This document shows positions 26,728 through 36,225 of a DNA stretch of 55,402 nt, piece by piece. Position numbers and translations under genes: made by a program. This DNA comes from JAIBBG01 sp043748015 (GTDB lineage Bacteria; Bacteroidota; Bacteroidia; Flavobacteriales_D; Sanyastnellaceae), in contig JAYTOA010000084.1 in NCBI GenBank assembly GCA_043748015.1, positions 1-55,402 on the forward strand, written 5' to 3'. Below the pieces are notes generated by a model that was not told the origin of the DNA, searched no databases, and worked only from the letters and a program-made list of their open reading frames with translations. Each line of letters begins with the position of its first letter. The stretch's first letter is position 1.

Positions 26728-29499
26728 ATGGCCCTATTACGTATGGATAATCAGTCATATCTCAGCAACAGTGACATTACTGCAATTGAAGCGCTCTACG
26801 AGCAATACAAGAAAGATTCAACAACGGTAGATATTTCGTGGCAGCGTTTTTTTGAAGGATTTGAATTTCAACATTCTTCCTTTTCCCCATTGCCTTCAGG
26901 AAGTGGTGATGCTCCATCGAAAGAAAGTTCGTCTGAGGTCATCAAAGAATTCAAAGTGATCAATCTGATCAATGGCTATCGCATGCGCGGTCATCTTTTC
27001 ACAAAGACAAATCCGGTGAGAGAGCGTCGCAAGCATGGGCCAACGCTCGATCTGGAAAATTTCGGATTGAGTGATGCAGATTTGAATACTGTGTTTCAAG
27101 CCGGAAACGAAATTGGACTAGGTCCGGCCACGCTCACTGCTATTATTGCGCATCTCACTGATTGCTATTGCAAACACATCGGTATTGAATATATGTACGT
27201 GCGTGATCCGCAACGTGTAATGTGGTTGCGTGAAAGACTGGAAATGGTCAATAAGCCGAAATTCAGTGACGATCAGAAGAAGCAATTTCTTCAAATGGCC
27301 AGTGTCGCTTCATTATTCGAACAGTATATCCACAAAAAGTTCGTAGGCGCAAAGAGATTCAGTGTTGAAGGTTGTGAAGCGGTAGTTCCTGCCATGGATT
27401 ACATCGTGCGCCAAGGTGCGGATATGGGCGTGAAAGAATTTGTAGTTGGAATGGCCCACAGAGGCCGACTCAACGTTCTCACCAATATCATGGGAAAACC
27501 GCAAGAAGAAGTTTTTGCAGAATTTGAAGGTCTAGAATACAACGATGACGATTCATTCGATGGTGATGTGAAGTATCACTATGGCTATTCGAACGATGTG
27601 ACAACAAGTAGTGGTAATAAAGTGCATGTTACACTTTGCCCGAATCCTTCTCACCTAGAAGCGGTGAATCCTGTTGTTGAAGGATTGTCGAGAGCGAAGA
27701 TTGATCACTACCTCAATAACGAAGACAATATTGTTCCCGTGTTGGTTCATGGCGACGCTGCCATTGCCGGACAGGGAATTGTATACGAAATAATTCAGAT
27801 GGCGCTTTTGGATGGTTACCGCACCGGTGGTACCATTCACATCGTGACCAACAATCAGGTTGGATTTACTACCAACTATCTCGACGGACGATCATCGACG
27901 TATTGCACTGATGTTGCCAAGACGACACTCAGTCCAGTATTCCACGTGAATGCCGATGATGTAGAAGCCGTAATCGAGACGATGAAGATTGCACTGGACT
28001 ATCGCATGAAGTTCAAGATGGATGTATTTGTGGATTTGCTTGGATACCGAAAGTATGGCCATAACGAAGGTGATGAGCCGAAATTCACGCAACCATCACT
28101 CTACAAATTAATAGCGTCGCATCCTTCACTTCGCGAGATTTATCTAAAGCAACTTATTTCAGATGGAACAATTGATGCCGCTTACGGCGAAAAGGTGAAG
28201 TCGGAATTTGAAGCCATGCTTGACACCAAACTCGAGATTGCGAAGACGATGAAAATGGCGAATGTCAAGCATTTTCTTGAGCTCACATGGAAAGGAATAC
28301 GCAGAGCGACTGATGCCGATTTTGAAAACTCCATTGATACAAGTTTCGATAAAAAGAAATTGATTGATATAGCTAAAAAAATCAGCACACTTCCGAAAGG
28401 AGAAAAGTTCATTCCCAAGACAGCGAAAGTTTTTGCTGATCGATTAAAAATGATCGAAGAGGACAAACTCGACTGGGCAATGGGCGAATTGCTTGCCTAT
28501 GCAACATTGCTTGACGAAAAACATCCTGTGCGCCTCAGTGGACAAGACGTGGAGCGCGGCACGTTTTCACACAGACATGCTGTCGTGAAAACAGATGAAG
28601 ACCAGGAAAAAGAATTCATCACACTGAATATGATCAGCGAGAAACAGGCGAAATTGAGTGTTTACAATTCGCTGTTGAGTGAATATGGCGTACTCGGTTT
28701 TGATTACGGCTATGCCTTCGGAACGCCGCAAGGTCTAACTATCTGGGAAGCGCAATTCGGCGACTTCAACAACGGAGCCCAAATCATGATCGATCAATTC
28801 ATCAGTGCTGCGGAGGACAAATGGCTCACGATGAATGGCATCACCATGCTGTTGCCGCACGGCTACGAAGGTCAAGGCAGCGAGCACAGCAGTGGTCGCA
28901 TGGAAAGATTTTTACAGTTATGTGCTGAATTGAATATGCAGGTTTGCAATTGCACCACACCTGCAAATTTTTATCACTTATTAAGGAGACAAATTCACAA
29001 TGCGTATCGCAAACCATTGATTGTTTTCACACCGAAAAAATTATTGCGTTATCCAAAAGCCGTTTCGACAATAGATGAACTGGCGAAAGGTCGTTTTCTT
29101 GAATTGATTGACGACGCAGGTGTGAATAAGAAAGAAGTTGACACGTTAGCCTTTTGCAGTGGAAAAATTTACTATGAAATTCTCGAGCAAAAAGAAAAAC
29201 TCGGCGCGGGAGAAAACATTGCCATCATCAGATTGGAACAATTGTATCCACTACCTGAAAAGCAGATCCGCGATTTGATTAAGACCTACAACAAGAATGC
29301 GCGCGTGCTTTGGATCCAGGAAGAACCCGAAAACATGGGTGCGTGGAGCCACATGATGCGCATGCTTCGCGATTTGAATCTCAACGTGATATCGCTTCCT
29401 GCTTCGGCATCACCGGCTACAGGTTCGCCGAAAGTGCATGTGCGAAGAATGAATACGTTGATGGAAAAATTGTTTACAGGTGCAGGAGTGAAGGCGTGA
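26728..29499 (+). CDS. sucA: 2-oxoglutarate dehydrogenase E1 component
   Basis: A 923-residue thiamine-diphosphate enzyme that decarboxylates 2-oxoglutarate and reductively succinylates E2 in the TCA cycle. The N-terminal E1o motif YLSNSDITAIEALYEQYKKD places the start at the first ATG. The ThDP-binding region is GDAAIAGQGIVYEIIQMALL with NNQVGFTTN. The C-terminal transketolase part includes LLPHGYEGQGSEHSSGRMER and EEPENMGAWSHM. It is separated from sucB by a glycosyltransferase on the other strand, so E1 and E2 need separate promoters or long read-through. No E3 (lpd) gene is in the window. Confidence 0.96.
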   Translation: MALLRMDNQSYLSNSDITAIEALYEQYKKDSTTVDISWQRFFEGFEFQHSSFSPLPSGSGDAPSKESSSEVIKEFKVINLINGYRMRGHLFTKTNPVRERRKHGPTLDLENFGLSDADLNTVFQAGNEIGLGPATLTAIIAHLTDCYCKHIGIEYMYVRDPQRVMWLRERLEMVNKPKFSDDQKKQFLQMASVASLFEQYIHKKFVGAKRFSVEGCEAVVPAMDYIVRQGADMGVKEFVVGMAHRGRLNVLTNIMGKPQEEVFAEFEGLEYNDDDSFDGDVKYHYGYSNDVTTSSGNKVHVTLCPNPSHLEAVNPVVEGLSRAKIDHYLNNEDNIVPVLVHGDAAIAGQGIVYEIIQMALLDGYRTGGTIHIVTNNQVGFTTNYLDGRSSTYCTDVAKTTLSPVFHVNADDVEAVIETMKIALDYRMKFKMDVFVDLLGYRKYGHNEGDEPKFTQPSLYKLIASHPSLREIYLKQLISDGTIDAAYGEKVKSEFEAMLDTKLEIAKTMKMANVKHFLELTWKGIRRATDADFENSIDTSFDKKKLIDIAKKISTLPKGEKFIPKTAKVFADRLKMIEEDKLDWAMGELLAYATLLDEKHPVRLSGQDVERGTFSHRHAVVKTDEDQEKEFITLNMISEKQAKLSVYNSLLSEYGVLGFDYGYAFGTPQGLTIWEAQFGDFNNGAQIMIDQFISAAEDKWLTMNGITMLLPHGYEGQGSEHSSGRMERFLQLCAELNMQVCNCTTPANFYHLLRRQIHNAYRKPLIVFTPKKLLRYPKAVSTIDELAKGRFLELIDDAGVNKKEVDTLAFCSGKIYYEILEQKEKLGAGENIAIIRLEQLYPLPEKQIRDLIKTYNKNARVLWIQEEPENMGAWSHMMRMLRDLNLNVISLPASASPATGSPKVHVRRMNTLMEKLFTGAGVKA

Positions 29500-29546
29500 A
29501 AACATAAGTAGAAATTCATTGAAGAACTATTGATGACTGTTGATCT

Positions 29547-30785
29547 TCAATATTTCGTTAACGCATCGGCAAACAAGATATAGTTTTTATCAGCGTCAAA
29601 CTTTTGGGCGAAAAGCTTTCTTGCCTCAATCCTCATTGAGGATAATTTTCCTGAGTTCGAAATTATTTCATTCAATACAGTGTCCAATGTTTTAGTATTG
29701 AAATCAACTTCCACCAGTTTTCCTGTTATGCCATCCACCACTGCCTCCGGTGTGCCATTCGCGCGTGTTGCAAGAACAGGAATACCATGAGAAAGCGCCT
29801 CCATAATTGTCACGGGAAGTCCTTCCACACGACTCAAATTCACGAACAGATCAATGTGGTGCTCACTATAAAATTTTCTGATTTCCGCATTCGGTGTTTG
29901 ACCTTTCACTTCAAATTGAACAAGATCAGACGAGACAGATTTCAGCGCCATTGCTTTTTGATGACCGTCACCAAAGTGAATCCAGTTTACCGGAAGATTC
30001 AACCGCGATAGCGATTCACCCAACAGATGAATCCGCTTGTTGTCATCAATACCGGAGCATGTCACAATAACGAATAGCCCATCCGATATAGTAGATTCCG
30101 GATTCAAACCTTCATCTTTTACACCGAGATAATTCACTTCAACTTCTCGAATAGAAGGATACTTTTTATTGAGATATTTCTTTCCGTGATTTGAAATCGA
30201 AAAAATCACATCGACATATTTCTGTTTGAAATTTCTGAATGGAAGGACCCTGGTTTTTTCATTTAGTAAACCCCAGTCTTCATGATAAAGATCCAATGCA
30301 TGTGCGCGACTGACAAATCGCGATATCCTCTTTCTCGATTTCAAGATGGCCAGACAAAGCGCTGAAGCCGAAAACCAATACGAGTAATAAACGATGTTCT
30401 TCTTGTCCAGTTTATTCTGTTCGATGAAACGCTCCAATCCACTACCCAATGCGAATTGTGTAGCGTAAATAGAATAAAAACGCATCGCGTTTTTCAGCAA
30501 CCACCATTTGCTGTGCGTTCGAAAAAACTCAAAATAAAATGCGCTTATAAAACTTTTGAATACAGCGATTTTCTTTTCCGGAATGATTTGTCTGTTCAGA
30601 TCAATGACTTCCACATTCTCCGGAAGGGAAAACGAGATTTTTTCTTCCTTTCCAAAATGATCATGCGGATAAATAAAAACTCTATCAAACGATTTGGCGA
30701 GATATACAAGTTCATGCGCCACATATTGCTCCCTATGCTGATAAGGAAATTGTTTGGTCAATAATATCAAAGTCTTTTCACTCAT
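29547..30785 (-). CDS. Glycosyltransferase family 4 (GT-B fold)
   Basis: A 412-residue cytoplasmic glycosyltransferase with two Rossmann-like halves. The C-terminal nucleotide-sugar domain contains VNLSRVEGLPVTIMEALSHG and IPVLATRANGTPEAVVDG, the E-x7-E motif region typical of GT4. The acceptor-side N-terminal half (ILLTKQFPYQHREQYVAHEL) is variable. The donor and product cannot be told; exopolysaccharide or glycolipid synthesis is likely. No other polysaccharide gene is nearby. Its location between sucA and sucB, on the opposite strand, suggests an inserted or rearranged gene. Confidence 0.88.
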   Translation of the reverse strand: MSEKTLILLTKQFPYQHREQYVAHELVYLAKSFDRVFIYPHDHFGKEEKISFSLPENVEVIDLNRQIIPEKKIAVFKSFISAFYFEFFRTHSKWWLLKNAMRFYSIYATQFALGSGLERFIEQNKLDKKNIVYYSYWFSASALCLAILKSRKRISRFVSRAHALDLYHEDWGLLNEKTRVLPFRNFKQKYVDVIFSISNHGKKYLNKKYPSIREVEVNYLGVKDEGLNPESTISDGLFVIVTCSGIDDNKRIHLLGESLSRLNLPVNWIHFGDGHQKAMALKSVSSDLVQFEVKGQTPNAEIRKFYSEHHIDLFVNLSRVEGLPVTIMEALSHGIPVLATRANGTPEAVVDGITGKLVEVDFNTKTLDTVLNEIISNSGKLSSMRIEARKLFAQKFDADKNYILFADALTKY

Positions 30786-31014
30786 AGATTGACAAGTCCG
30801 GGAGGCGATAAAATCCCACTACAAAAAAGTCCGGTTGATCTTTGAAGTAATGAAGCGTGTAAAACTAAGCGAAGCAGGAGAAAATGTTTCTTCACAATCA
30901 TTGAGGAAAAACATGTGCTCTCCATTGCGGGAAATGGAAGAAACTATTGCAGATTTGTGCCTCAATTAGCCGCCGGCGAAAAAAGCAAAATGGAGTCGGA
31001 TAAAAGAAGAAACT

Positions 31015-32256
31015 ATGTCGAAATTAGAAATGAAAGTGCCGTCACCCGGCGAAAGCATCAGTGAAGTCATCATCGCCAATTGGTTGGTGAAAGACGGTGA
31101 CTATGTAGAAAACGGACAAGTGATCGCAGAGATCGACAGCGATAAAGCCACGCTCGAGTTGCCGGCAGAAGCCAGCGGCACCATCACGCTCAAAGCAGAA
31201 GCGGGTGACACTGTAGCCGTTGGAGCAATAGTATGTCTGATTGATACATCGGTTGCAAAACCTGCAGGTGCACCCGTGAAAGAAGAGAAAAAAGCAGAAG
31301 CGAAAAAAGCGGAGCCCGCATCAGTTGCAGTATCAGCACCTGCCACAAAAGCGAGTTATGCATCAGGAACGCCTTCGCCATCAGCAGCGAAAATCATGAC
31401 AGAAAATAAAATCGCTCCTGCACAAGTGAATGGCACTGGTCCTGGAGGCCGCATCACAAAAGGCGATGTCCTTTCAGCCATTTCCAGCGGATTCGATTCA
31501 GCAGCTCTTGTGCGCCACACAGGCGAGCGCACTGAGCGTCGCGAGAAAATGAGCAATCTGCGCAAGAAGATAGCAGAGCGATTGGTGAGTGTAAAAAACA
31601 ACACGGCCATGCTCACCACATTCAACGAAGTGAACATGAAACCGATCATGGATCTTCGCACGAAATACAAAGAAGTATTCAAAGAAAAACACGGTGTAGG
31701 TCTTGGCTTCATGTCGTTTTTCACCAAAGCAGTGAGCGAAGCATTGTTTGCTTTCCCTGCGGTGAATGGTCGCATCGAAGAAGGCGAAATCGTTTATCAC
31801 GACTACACAGATATTGGCATCGCTGTATCAGGTCCAAAAGGTTTGATGGTTCCAATTATTCGCAATGCAGAAATCATGGGACTTGCAGAAATTGAAAGCA
31901 CTATTGGATCCCTTGCAAAAAAAGTACGTGATGGAAAAATAAGCGTGGATGAAATGGTGGGTGGAACATTCACCATCACCAACGGCGGTGTTTTTGGTTC
32001 GATGATGTCCACTCCTATTCTCAATCCTCCACAAAGTGCGATCCTGGGCATGCACAACATTGTGGAGCGCCCCGTTGTAGAAAACGGACAGGTCGTTATT
32101 CGTCCAATCATGTTTGTGGCGCTCAGCTACGACCACCGCATCATCGATGGCCGTGAGAGTGTCGGCTTCCTTGTTAAAGTGAAAGAGATGCTTGAAAACC
32201 CTGAGCGCATGTTGTTTGGTGGAAAGACGGCAGAAGAGGTTTTACTAGGGGTGTAG
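31015..32256 (+). CDS. sucB: Dihydrolipoyllysine-residue succinyltransferase (2-oxoglutarate dehydrogenase E2)
   Basis: A 413-residue E2 core enzyme. The lipoyl domain (residues 1-78) carries the lipoylated lysine in IDSDKATLE (K44). An Ala/Lys/Pro linker follows (about 80-120), then the peripheral-subunit-binding domain (SPSAAKIMTENKIAPAQVNG). The acyltransferase domain (about 178-413) has the catalytic SYDHRIIDGRE (H374, D378). The start MSKLEMKVPSPGESISEVII is conserved. The 229-base gap upstream has no recognisable gene or hairpin and must hold its promoter if the gene is transcribed apart from sucA. Confidence 0.96.
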   Translation: MSKLEMKVPSPGESISEVIIANWLVKDGDYVENGQVIAEIDSDKATLELPAEASGTITLKAEAGDTVAVGAIVCLIDTSVAKPAGAPVKEEKKAEAKKAEPASVAVSAPATKASYASGTPSPSAAKIMTENKIAPAQVNGTGPGGRITKGDVLSAISSGFDSAALVRHTGERTERREKMSNLRKKIAERLVSVKNNTAMLTTFNEVNMKPIMDLRTKYKEVFKEKHGVGLGFMSFFTKAVSEALFAFPAVNGRIEEGEIVYHDYTDIGIAVSGPKGLMVPIIRNAEIMGLAEIESTIGSLAKKVRDGKISVDEMVGGTFTITNGGVFGSMMSTPILNPPQSAILGMHNIVERPVVENGQVVIRPIMFVALSYDHRIIDGRESVGFLVKVKEMLENPERMLFGGKTAEEVLLGV

Positions 32257-32260
32257 GAAT

Positions 32261-32345
32261 TGGGTCGTCTAGGTATTGGGTATTGGGAAATTGTTCCTGC
32301 CTGAAATAGGTTGATCTTATTAGTTATTAGTTGTCGATGTCTGTG
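32261..32345. repeat. Heptad-period tracts in the gap after sucB
   Basis: TAGGTAT, TGGGTAT, TGGGAAA at 32270-32290 and TTATTAG, TTATTAG, TTGTCGA at 32317-32337 repeat with a strict 7-base period. The tracts are degenerate and noncoding. Confidence 0.6.
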
Positions 32346-32346
32346 A

Positions 32347-33297
32347 TTAGAATTTTACAATCTTCAACTTCTCTGTTTTATTTCCATCACGATAGGTGAG
32401 AAAATAAACACCGTTCAATAAATTTTCTGTGATGATTTTTGTTTGAACATCAAAAGTTTTTTGTCGCATCAATTCTTTTCCCATCGCATCAAAAAGTACC
32501 ATTTCACCACTGGACTTCGTTCCATTTATTGACAACTCATTGGAGAAAGGATTAGGAGAAACTATCAAACTAATTAATCCATGATTTTCCGAAATAGTAT
32601 TTGGAGTCACTGAAGAAGTAATTTCAATATTGTCAATTCCGGCATAGTTACCTCGAAGAAGATCAAATACGACAGTTATATTTCCGTCAATGGAGCCACT
32701 GATGTCGAGGCTTGTGGTACACAAAGTCCAATTAAATGTGAAAGGAGTAAGCCCCGGTTCACTACCCAAAATTGTATCTTCATCAAGCAAAGTTCCAGGA
32801 GAGAAAAAGGAGAATATTCCATCGGGTGAATCGTAAACTGTAATGTGTATTTCTGCGGTATCAAGTCCAAAATGACCCCCGCATGCTGCAAGGTCAATTG
32901 GCGACATATGAAATGTAATGTTTGCATAGGGTAGCATTTGCGAATTCAACGTAAGTGCCGCCTTATCATCTTGAACAGATGAAAGCAAGCTTATGCAATA
33001 ATTGCCACCTGAACCTGACGGGTCTGTGTACTGCAAGCCTGGCCCGTTTATCAAAATAGTCTCTACAGTATTAACCTGTTGAAACTCGCCTCCACCGCCA
33101 GTACCCAATCCTGTTCCACCCCAAAGCGTATTCACCAGAGTAGCGTCAAGATCAGGACCGCAGTTCGCTGAAGGATCAATAAGTGGAGATTCAAAACTGT
33201 TTTGATAGAGAAGTACTGTTTGAGTAAATCCAAGCTTTGTAATGCTCAGAAATATGAATGTAGTAAGTACGAGCGGTCGTAAAAATATTTTATTCAT
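32347..33297 (-). CDS. Secreted protein with T9SS type A sorting domain
   Basis: A 316-residue exported protein: a signal peptide (ending about residue 26) and a beta-rich body with NYAGIDNIEITSSVT, resembling a lectin-like or jelly-roll domain. The C-terminal 75 residues form a type IX secretion sorting domain: SLIVSPNPFSNELSI, then a strand ending KTEKLKIVKF. Such proteins cross the outer membrane by T9SS and are released or anchored. Cargo function is unknown. It is convergent with sucB and no partner gene is adjacent. Confidence 0.85.
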   Translation of the reverse strand: MNKIFLRPLVLTTFIFLSITKLGFTQTVLLYQNSFESPLIDPSANCGPDLDATLVNTLWGGTGLGTGGGGEFQQVNTVETILINGPGLQYTDPSGSGGNYCISLLSSVQDDKAALTLNSQMLPYANITFHMSPIDLAACGGHFGLDTAEIHITVYDSPDGIFSFFSPGTLLDEDTILGSEPGLTPFTFNWTLCTTSLDISGSIDGNITVVFDLLRGNYAGIDNIEITSSVTPNTISENHGLISLIVSPNPFSNELSINGTKSSGEMVLFDAMGKELMRQKTFDVQTKIITENLLNGVYFLTYRDGNKTEKLKIVKF

Positions 33298-33553
33298 TGT
33301 GATTGTCTTTAGAATTTATCGGCTGATTACATGCATAACCAGAAGTCCGTTTGTTGTTGCTAAAGTCAAGTTACTTCAGCCCGATCAACTATTGATATAG
33401 CTCAAGCGAACACATCAAGTTTAGCAAATGCAAGCAGTATTGCCTATCGGTGCATCAACTCAAAAGTATAATAGAACTTTCCTCTCTGCAACAACCATTT
33501 TAGCACCAAAAAGCCGCATTGTTTTGAGACGATATCAGCCACTGCTATTCATG

Positions 33554-34322
33554 CTATTTTATTCGTCTTTCTCCACAAAAATATTCGTCCGTCATTATTT
33601 GAATTAAGTTGCCATATCGTAAATTGGGTAGATTCTTAAATACATATTCAAACTCACTTCTTTGAAACCACAATGCGGTGCAAACACGTTCAAGCGTTTT
33701 TATTTCAGCCGGAGGCCTTAAAGATTTGTCCTTAATTTTTGTGCCGGTTAATGTTATGTATTTTAAATTTTGAAGTTTGATTATTGGCGATATTGATTCA
33801 ATAGTTTGGTTCTTATTCCAGTCTCCTTCAATACCCAATCCCTACGATTTTGTCAATTCACAAATGGTTGAAATTTCCTTTAAACCTTTTATGTTTTTTA
33901 TTTCTAACGTTTCCAACTTAGTTAAGTTTGTCAAAATCGAAACGTCCTTGATTTGACCGGAATTACCTAGGTGAATATGCTTAAGTGATTTTAATTTTTG
34001 AACATTATTGATGTCTTTAATCCCACTCCATTTAATAAAGAGTCCCTCCAAATTTTTCATTTCACAAACGGCGTCAAAAAGGTGTTGATTGACTTGGCTT
34101 GTGAACCAGAGGCATTTTACATTTTCAAGGCTTGGAAGAACTTCGCACCAATCTCTAACTGCTTTTTTCGATTTGAAAATTTTCCAATTGAGTGCATGCG
34201 GCGTTTAACAGCTGGCCTCCTAAATACTCAGAAGGATTTGTAACAGCGATTGGCTCCCAATGATTATTCTGGTCATAATACCAAAAGCCTTTTTCAATTT
34301 GTGTTGCGTCTAATGTCAATTT
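33554..34322 (-). pseudogene. Leucine-rich-repeat protein pseudogene with two lesions
   Basis: Three consecutive pieces read as one leucine-rich protein. The 5' piece (from 34322, no start codon) ends QLENFQIEKSS-stop after an A6 run near 34165. In the next frame KAVRDWCEVLPSLENVKCLW continues directly, implying a +1 insertion in the A-run. That frame runs through repeats such as LKSLKHIHLGNS and LTKLETLEIKNI to an in-frame TAG at 33844-33842. After the TAG the same frame resumes with GLGIEGDWNKNQTIES and LQNLKYITLTGT to a natural stop. No N-terminus is preserved upstream; a TAG precedes the first piece. Function was probably protein-protein recognition. Sequencing error at either site is possible. 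Confidence 0.7.
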
Positions 34323-34675
34323 CTAAGCTGCTTGCTAATCATTTATCACTTCCCCACAACATTACACCAAAAACCACCCGTCCCATTATCGAGAATCTCC
34401 TCTTTGCCGGTATGGCAAAACGCCTTCGATATCTCCACAAAAATCCGAATACCCAATTCCACTACCGCGCTTCAATAACTCAATAACCCAATAACTATCC
34501 AACCAAACAGTATAAGATCTGAAGAACGAAAACAGAACTCGACCGCGCGAAACGCACTTCGCTATTAACCACATCATTACGAGCGAAGACAACACCCGTG
34601 GAAAAAAACCCCTTCCGGCTTGAAGTTTCGAGGTTGCGGTGCTAATTTTACCCCATTCAATAAAGTAAAATCTGC
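34323..34675. other. Intergenic region before nuoA with an octad tract and weak promoter
   Basis: This 353-base gap has no supported gene. It contains an 8-bp-period tract CAATAACT, CAATAACC, CAATAACT (34473-34496). A possible nuo promoter is CTTG (34619-34622), 19 bases, then TAATTTTA (34642-34649), which ends 27 bases before the nuoA ATG and resembles the Bacteroidota consensus with mismatches. A small hairpin TTTGCC-GGTAT-GGCAAA (34403-34419) lacks a T-run. Confidence 0.4.
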
Positions 34676-35050
34676 ATGGAAACAGCACCTTCATTATTTC
34701 AACAATATTTCCCTATTGTCGTAATGGCAGCAGTAGCACTGGGCTTCGTGTTCACTACCATGATAGCTTCACATTGGATGGGACCAAAGAGACATTCCAA
34801 AGTGAAGGAAGAAGCCTTCGAGTGTGGTATTGAGTCTGTAGGAAATGCAAGATCTCCATTTTCCATCAAGTACTTTCTCGTGGCCATCCTCTTCGTTCTT
34901 TTCGACGTGGAAGTGATTTTTATGTATCCATGGGCAGTGAACTTTAGAGAGTTGGGCGTGTTTGGATTGATAGAGATGTTCACATTTATGGGATTGATGG
35001 TTGTGGGATTGGTTTACGTAATCAAGAGAGGAGCGTTGAATTGGGATTGA
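34676..35050 (+). CDS. nuoA: NADH-quinone oxidoreductase subunit A
   Basis: A 124-residue membrane subunit of complex I with three helices. The conserved loop KVKEEAFECGIESVGNARSP contains the E-C-G signature cysteine, and FSIKYFLVAILFVLFDVEV is the invariant second helix with its F-D-V-E motif. It opens the 14-subunit operon and precedes nuoB by 31 bases. Complex I oxidises NADH, reduces quinone (menaquinone in this phylum) and pumps protons. Confidence 0.95.
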   Translation: METAPSLFQQYFPIVVMAAVALGFVFTTMIASHWMGPKRHSKVKEEAFECGIESVGNARSPFSIKYFLVAILFVLFDVEVIFMYPWAVNFRELGVFGLIEMFTFMGLMVVGLVYVIKRGALNWD

Positions 35051-35081
35051 TTCACCCGGGGCGGACACTTAAAAATTAGAA

Positions 35082-35633
35082 ATGAATACAACTGTAGATA
35101 TCAAACCGGAACACCAACCTGAAGGACTGGAAGGACAAGGATTCTTTGCGACAAGTCTCGACAAGGTTGTCGGACTTGCACGCGCGAATTCATTGTGGCC
35201 ACTTCCTTTCGCTACGTCATGCTGTGGTATTGAATTCATGGCCACGATGGCGTCGCATTATGACTTGTCGCGATTTGGAATGGAGCGTTTGAGTTTCTCT
35301 CCACGTCAGGCAGATCTATTGATGGTGATGGGAACCATTTCCAAAAAAATGGGACCAATACTTCGTCAGGTGTACGAGCAAATGGCGGAACCAAAGTGGG
35401 TGCTCAGCATGGGCGCATGTGCCAGCAGCGGTGGAATTTTCGATACCTATTCCGTATTACAAGGCATTGACAGAATCATTCCCGTTGATGTTTACATCCC
35501 GGGTTGTCCGCCACGCCCTGAACAAGTACTCGACGGCATTCTGAAAATTCAAGAGCTTGCAAAAAACGAAGGAAGAAGTCGAAGACAATCACCGGAATAC
35601 AAAGCATTACTTGCCAAATACGGATTGGAATAA
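35082..35633 (+). CDS. nuoB: NADH-quinone oxidoreductase subunit B
   Basis: A 183-residue peripheral-arm subunit that holds the last iron-sulfur cluster, N2, next to the quinone site. The four ligands are visible: the adjacent cysteines in TSCCGIEFMA (C47, C48), MGACASSGG (C113) and PGCPPRPE (C142). The flanking FGMERLSFSPRQADLL is invariant in the family. Length is slightly above the usual 160-180. It lies between nuoA and nuoC on a short-spaced operon. Confidence 0.96.
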   Translation: MNTTVDIKPEHQPEGLEGQGFFATSLDKVVGLARANSLWPLPFATSCCGIEFMATMASHYDLSRFGMERLSFSPRQADLLMVMGTISKKMGPILRQVYEQMAEPKWVLSMGACASSGGIFDTYSVLQGIDRIIPVDVYIPGCPPRPEQVLDGILKIQELAKNEGRSRRQSPEYKALLAKYGLE

Positions 35634-35683
35634 TCAGCAAAAAAAAAAATTACAGAATTGTAAACTGTCCTGTTAACTCAGAT

Positions 35684-36223
35684 ATGCATAAGGAAATAAA
35701 CCCATCAGCGACAACTAAAGCACAGGAACTGCACGATAGCGTTCTGACCGCCCTTTCTGCCAAAATCGGCGAAGGATTGTTGCGTTCCGTTATTGATTAT
35801 GACTTCCCGGTTTTCATACTTGAAAAAAACAGCGTGCACGATGCACTTGAATTTTTGAAGAACGATCCTGAAATGAAATTCGGATTTCTTACCACGATGT
35901 GCGGCATTCATTTTCCGGAAAACGCGGGACAGGAATTCGCACTGATGTATCAGCTTCACAATTTGGAAAAAAACCGACGCATTCGCATCAAAACTTTCAT
36001 GGGTGAAAAAGATTTGACGATACCCACAGTCACAGATATTTGGCTGGGAGCAAACTGGATGGAAAGAGAAACATTCGACTTCTATGGATTCAAATTCACC
36101 GGACATCCAGACTTGAGAAGAATCTTGAACATGGATGAAATGAACTATTTCCCTCTGAGAAAAGAATACGGATTGGAAGATGCGGGACGTGATGACAAGG
36201 AAGATAAATATTTCGGTAGATAA
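35684..36223 (+). CDS. nuoC: NADH-quinone oxidoreductase subunit C (30 kDa)
   Basis: A 179-residue peripheral subunit, separate from nuoD rather than fused as in enterobacteria. The 30-kDa signature is IPTVTDIWLGANWMERETFD with FYGFKFTGHPDLRRILNMD. The N-terminal half is variable, as usual. The nuoD start follows the stop by 2 bases, suggesting coupling. It forms part of the module binding the quinone-site subunits. Confidence 0.93.
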   Translation: MHKEINPSATTKAQELHDSVLTALSAKIGEGLLRSVIDYDFPVFILEKNSVHDALEFLKNDPEMKFGFLTTMCGIHFPENAGQEFALMYQLHNLEKNRRIRIKTFMGEKDLTIPTVTDIWLGANWMERETFDFYGFKFTGHPDLRRILNMDEMNYFPLRKEYGLEDAGRDDKEDKYFGR

Positions 36224-36225
36224 CT

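Noticed and set aside
29519..29550. Terminator between sucA and the glycosyltransferase
   Set aside because: TTGAAGA/TCTTCAA is a 7-bp stem with an 18-base loop, A/T-rich, and overlaps the glycosyltransferase stop; too weak to call.
30850..30969. Short 39-codon open frame before sucB
   Set aside because: No signal, motif or ribosome-binding evidence; likely chance in an upstream untranslated region.
34403..34419. Hairpin TTTGCC-GGTAT-GGCAAA as terminator or attenuator before nuoA
   Set aside because: Only 6 bp with no T-run on either strand; likely chance.
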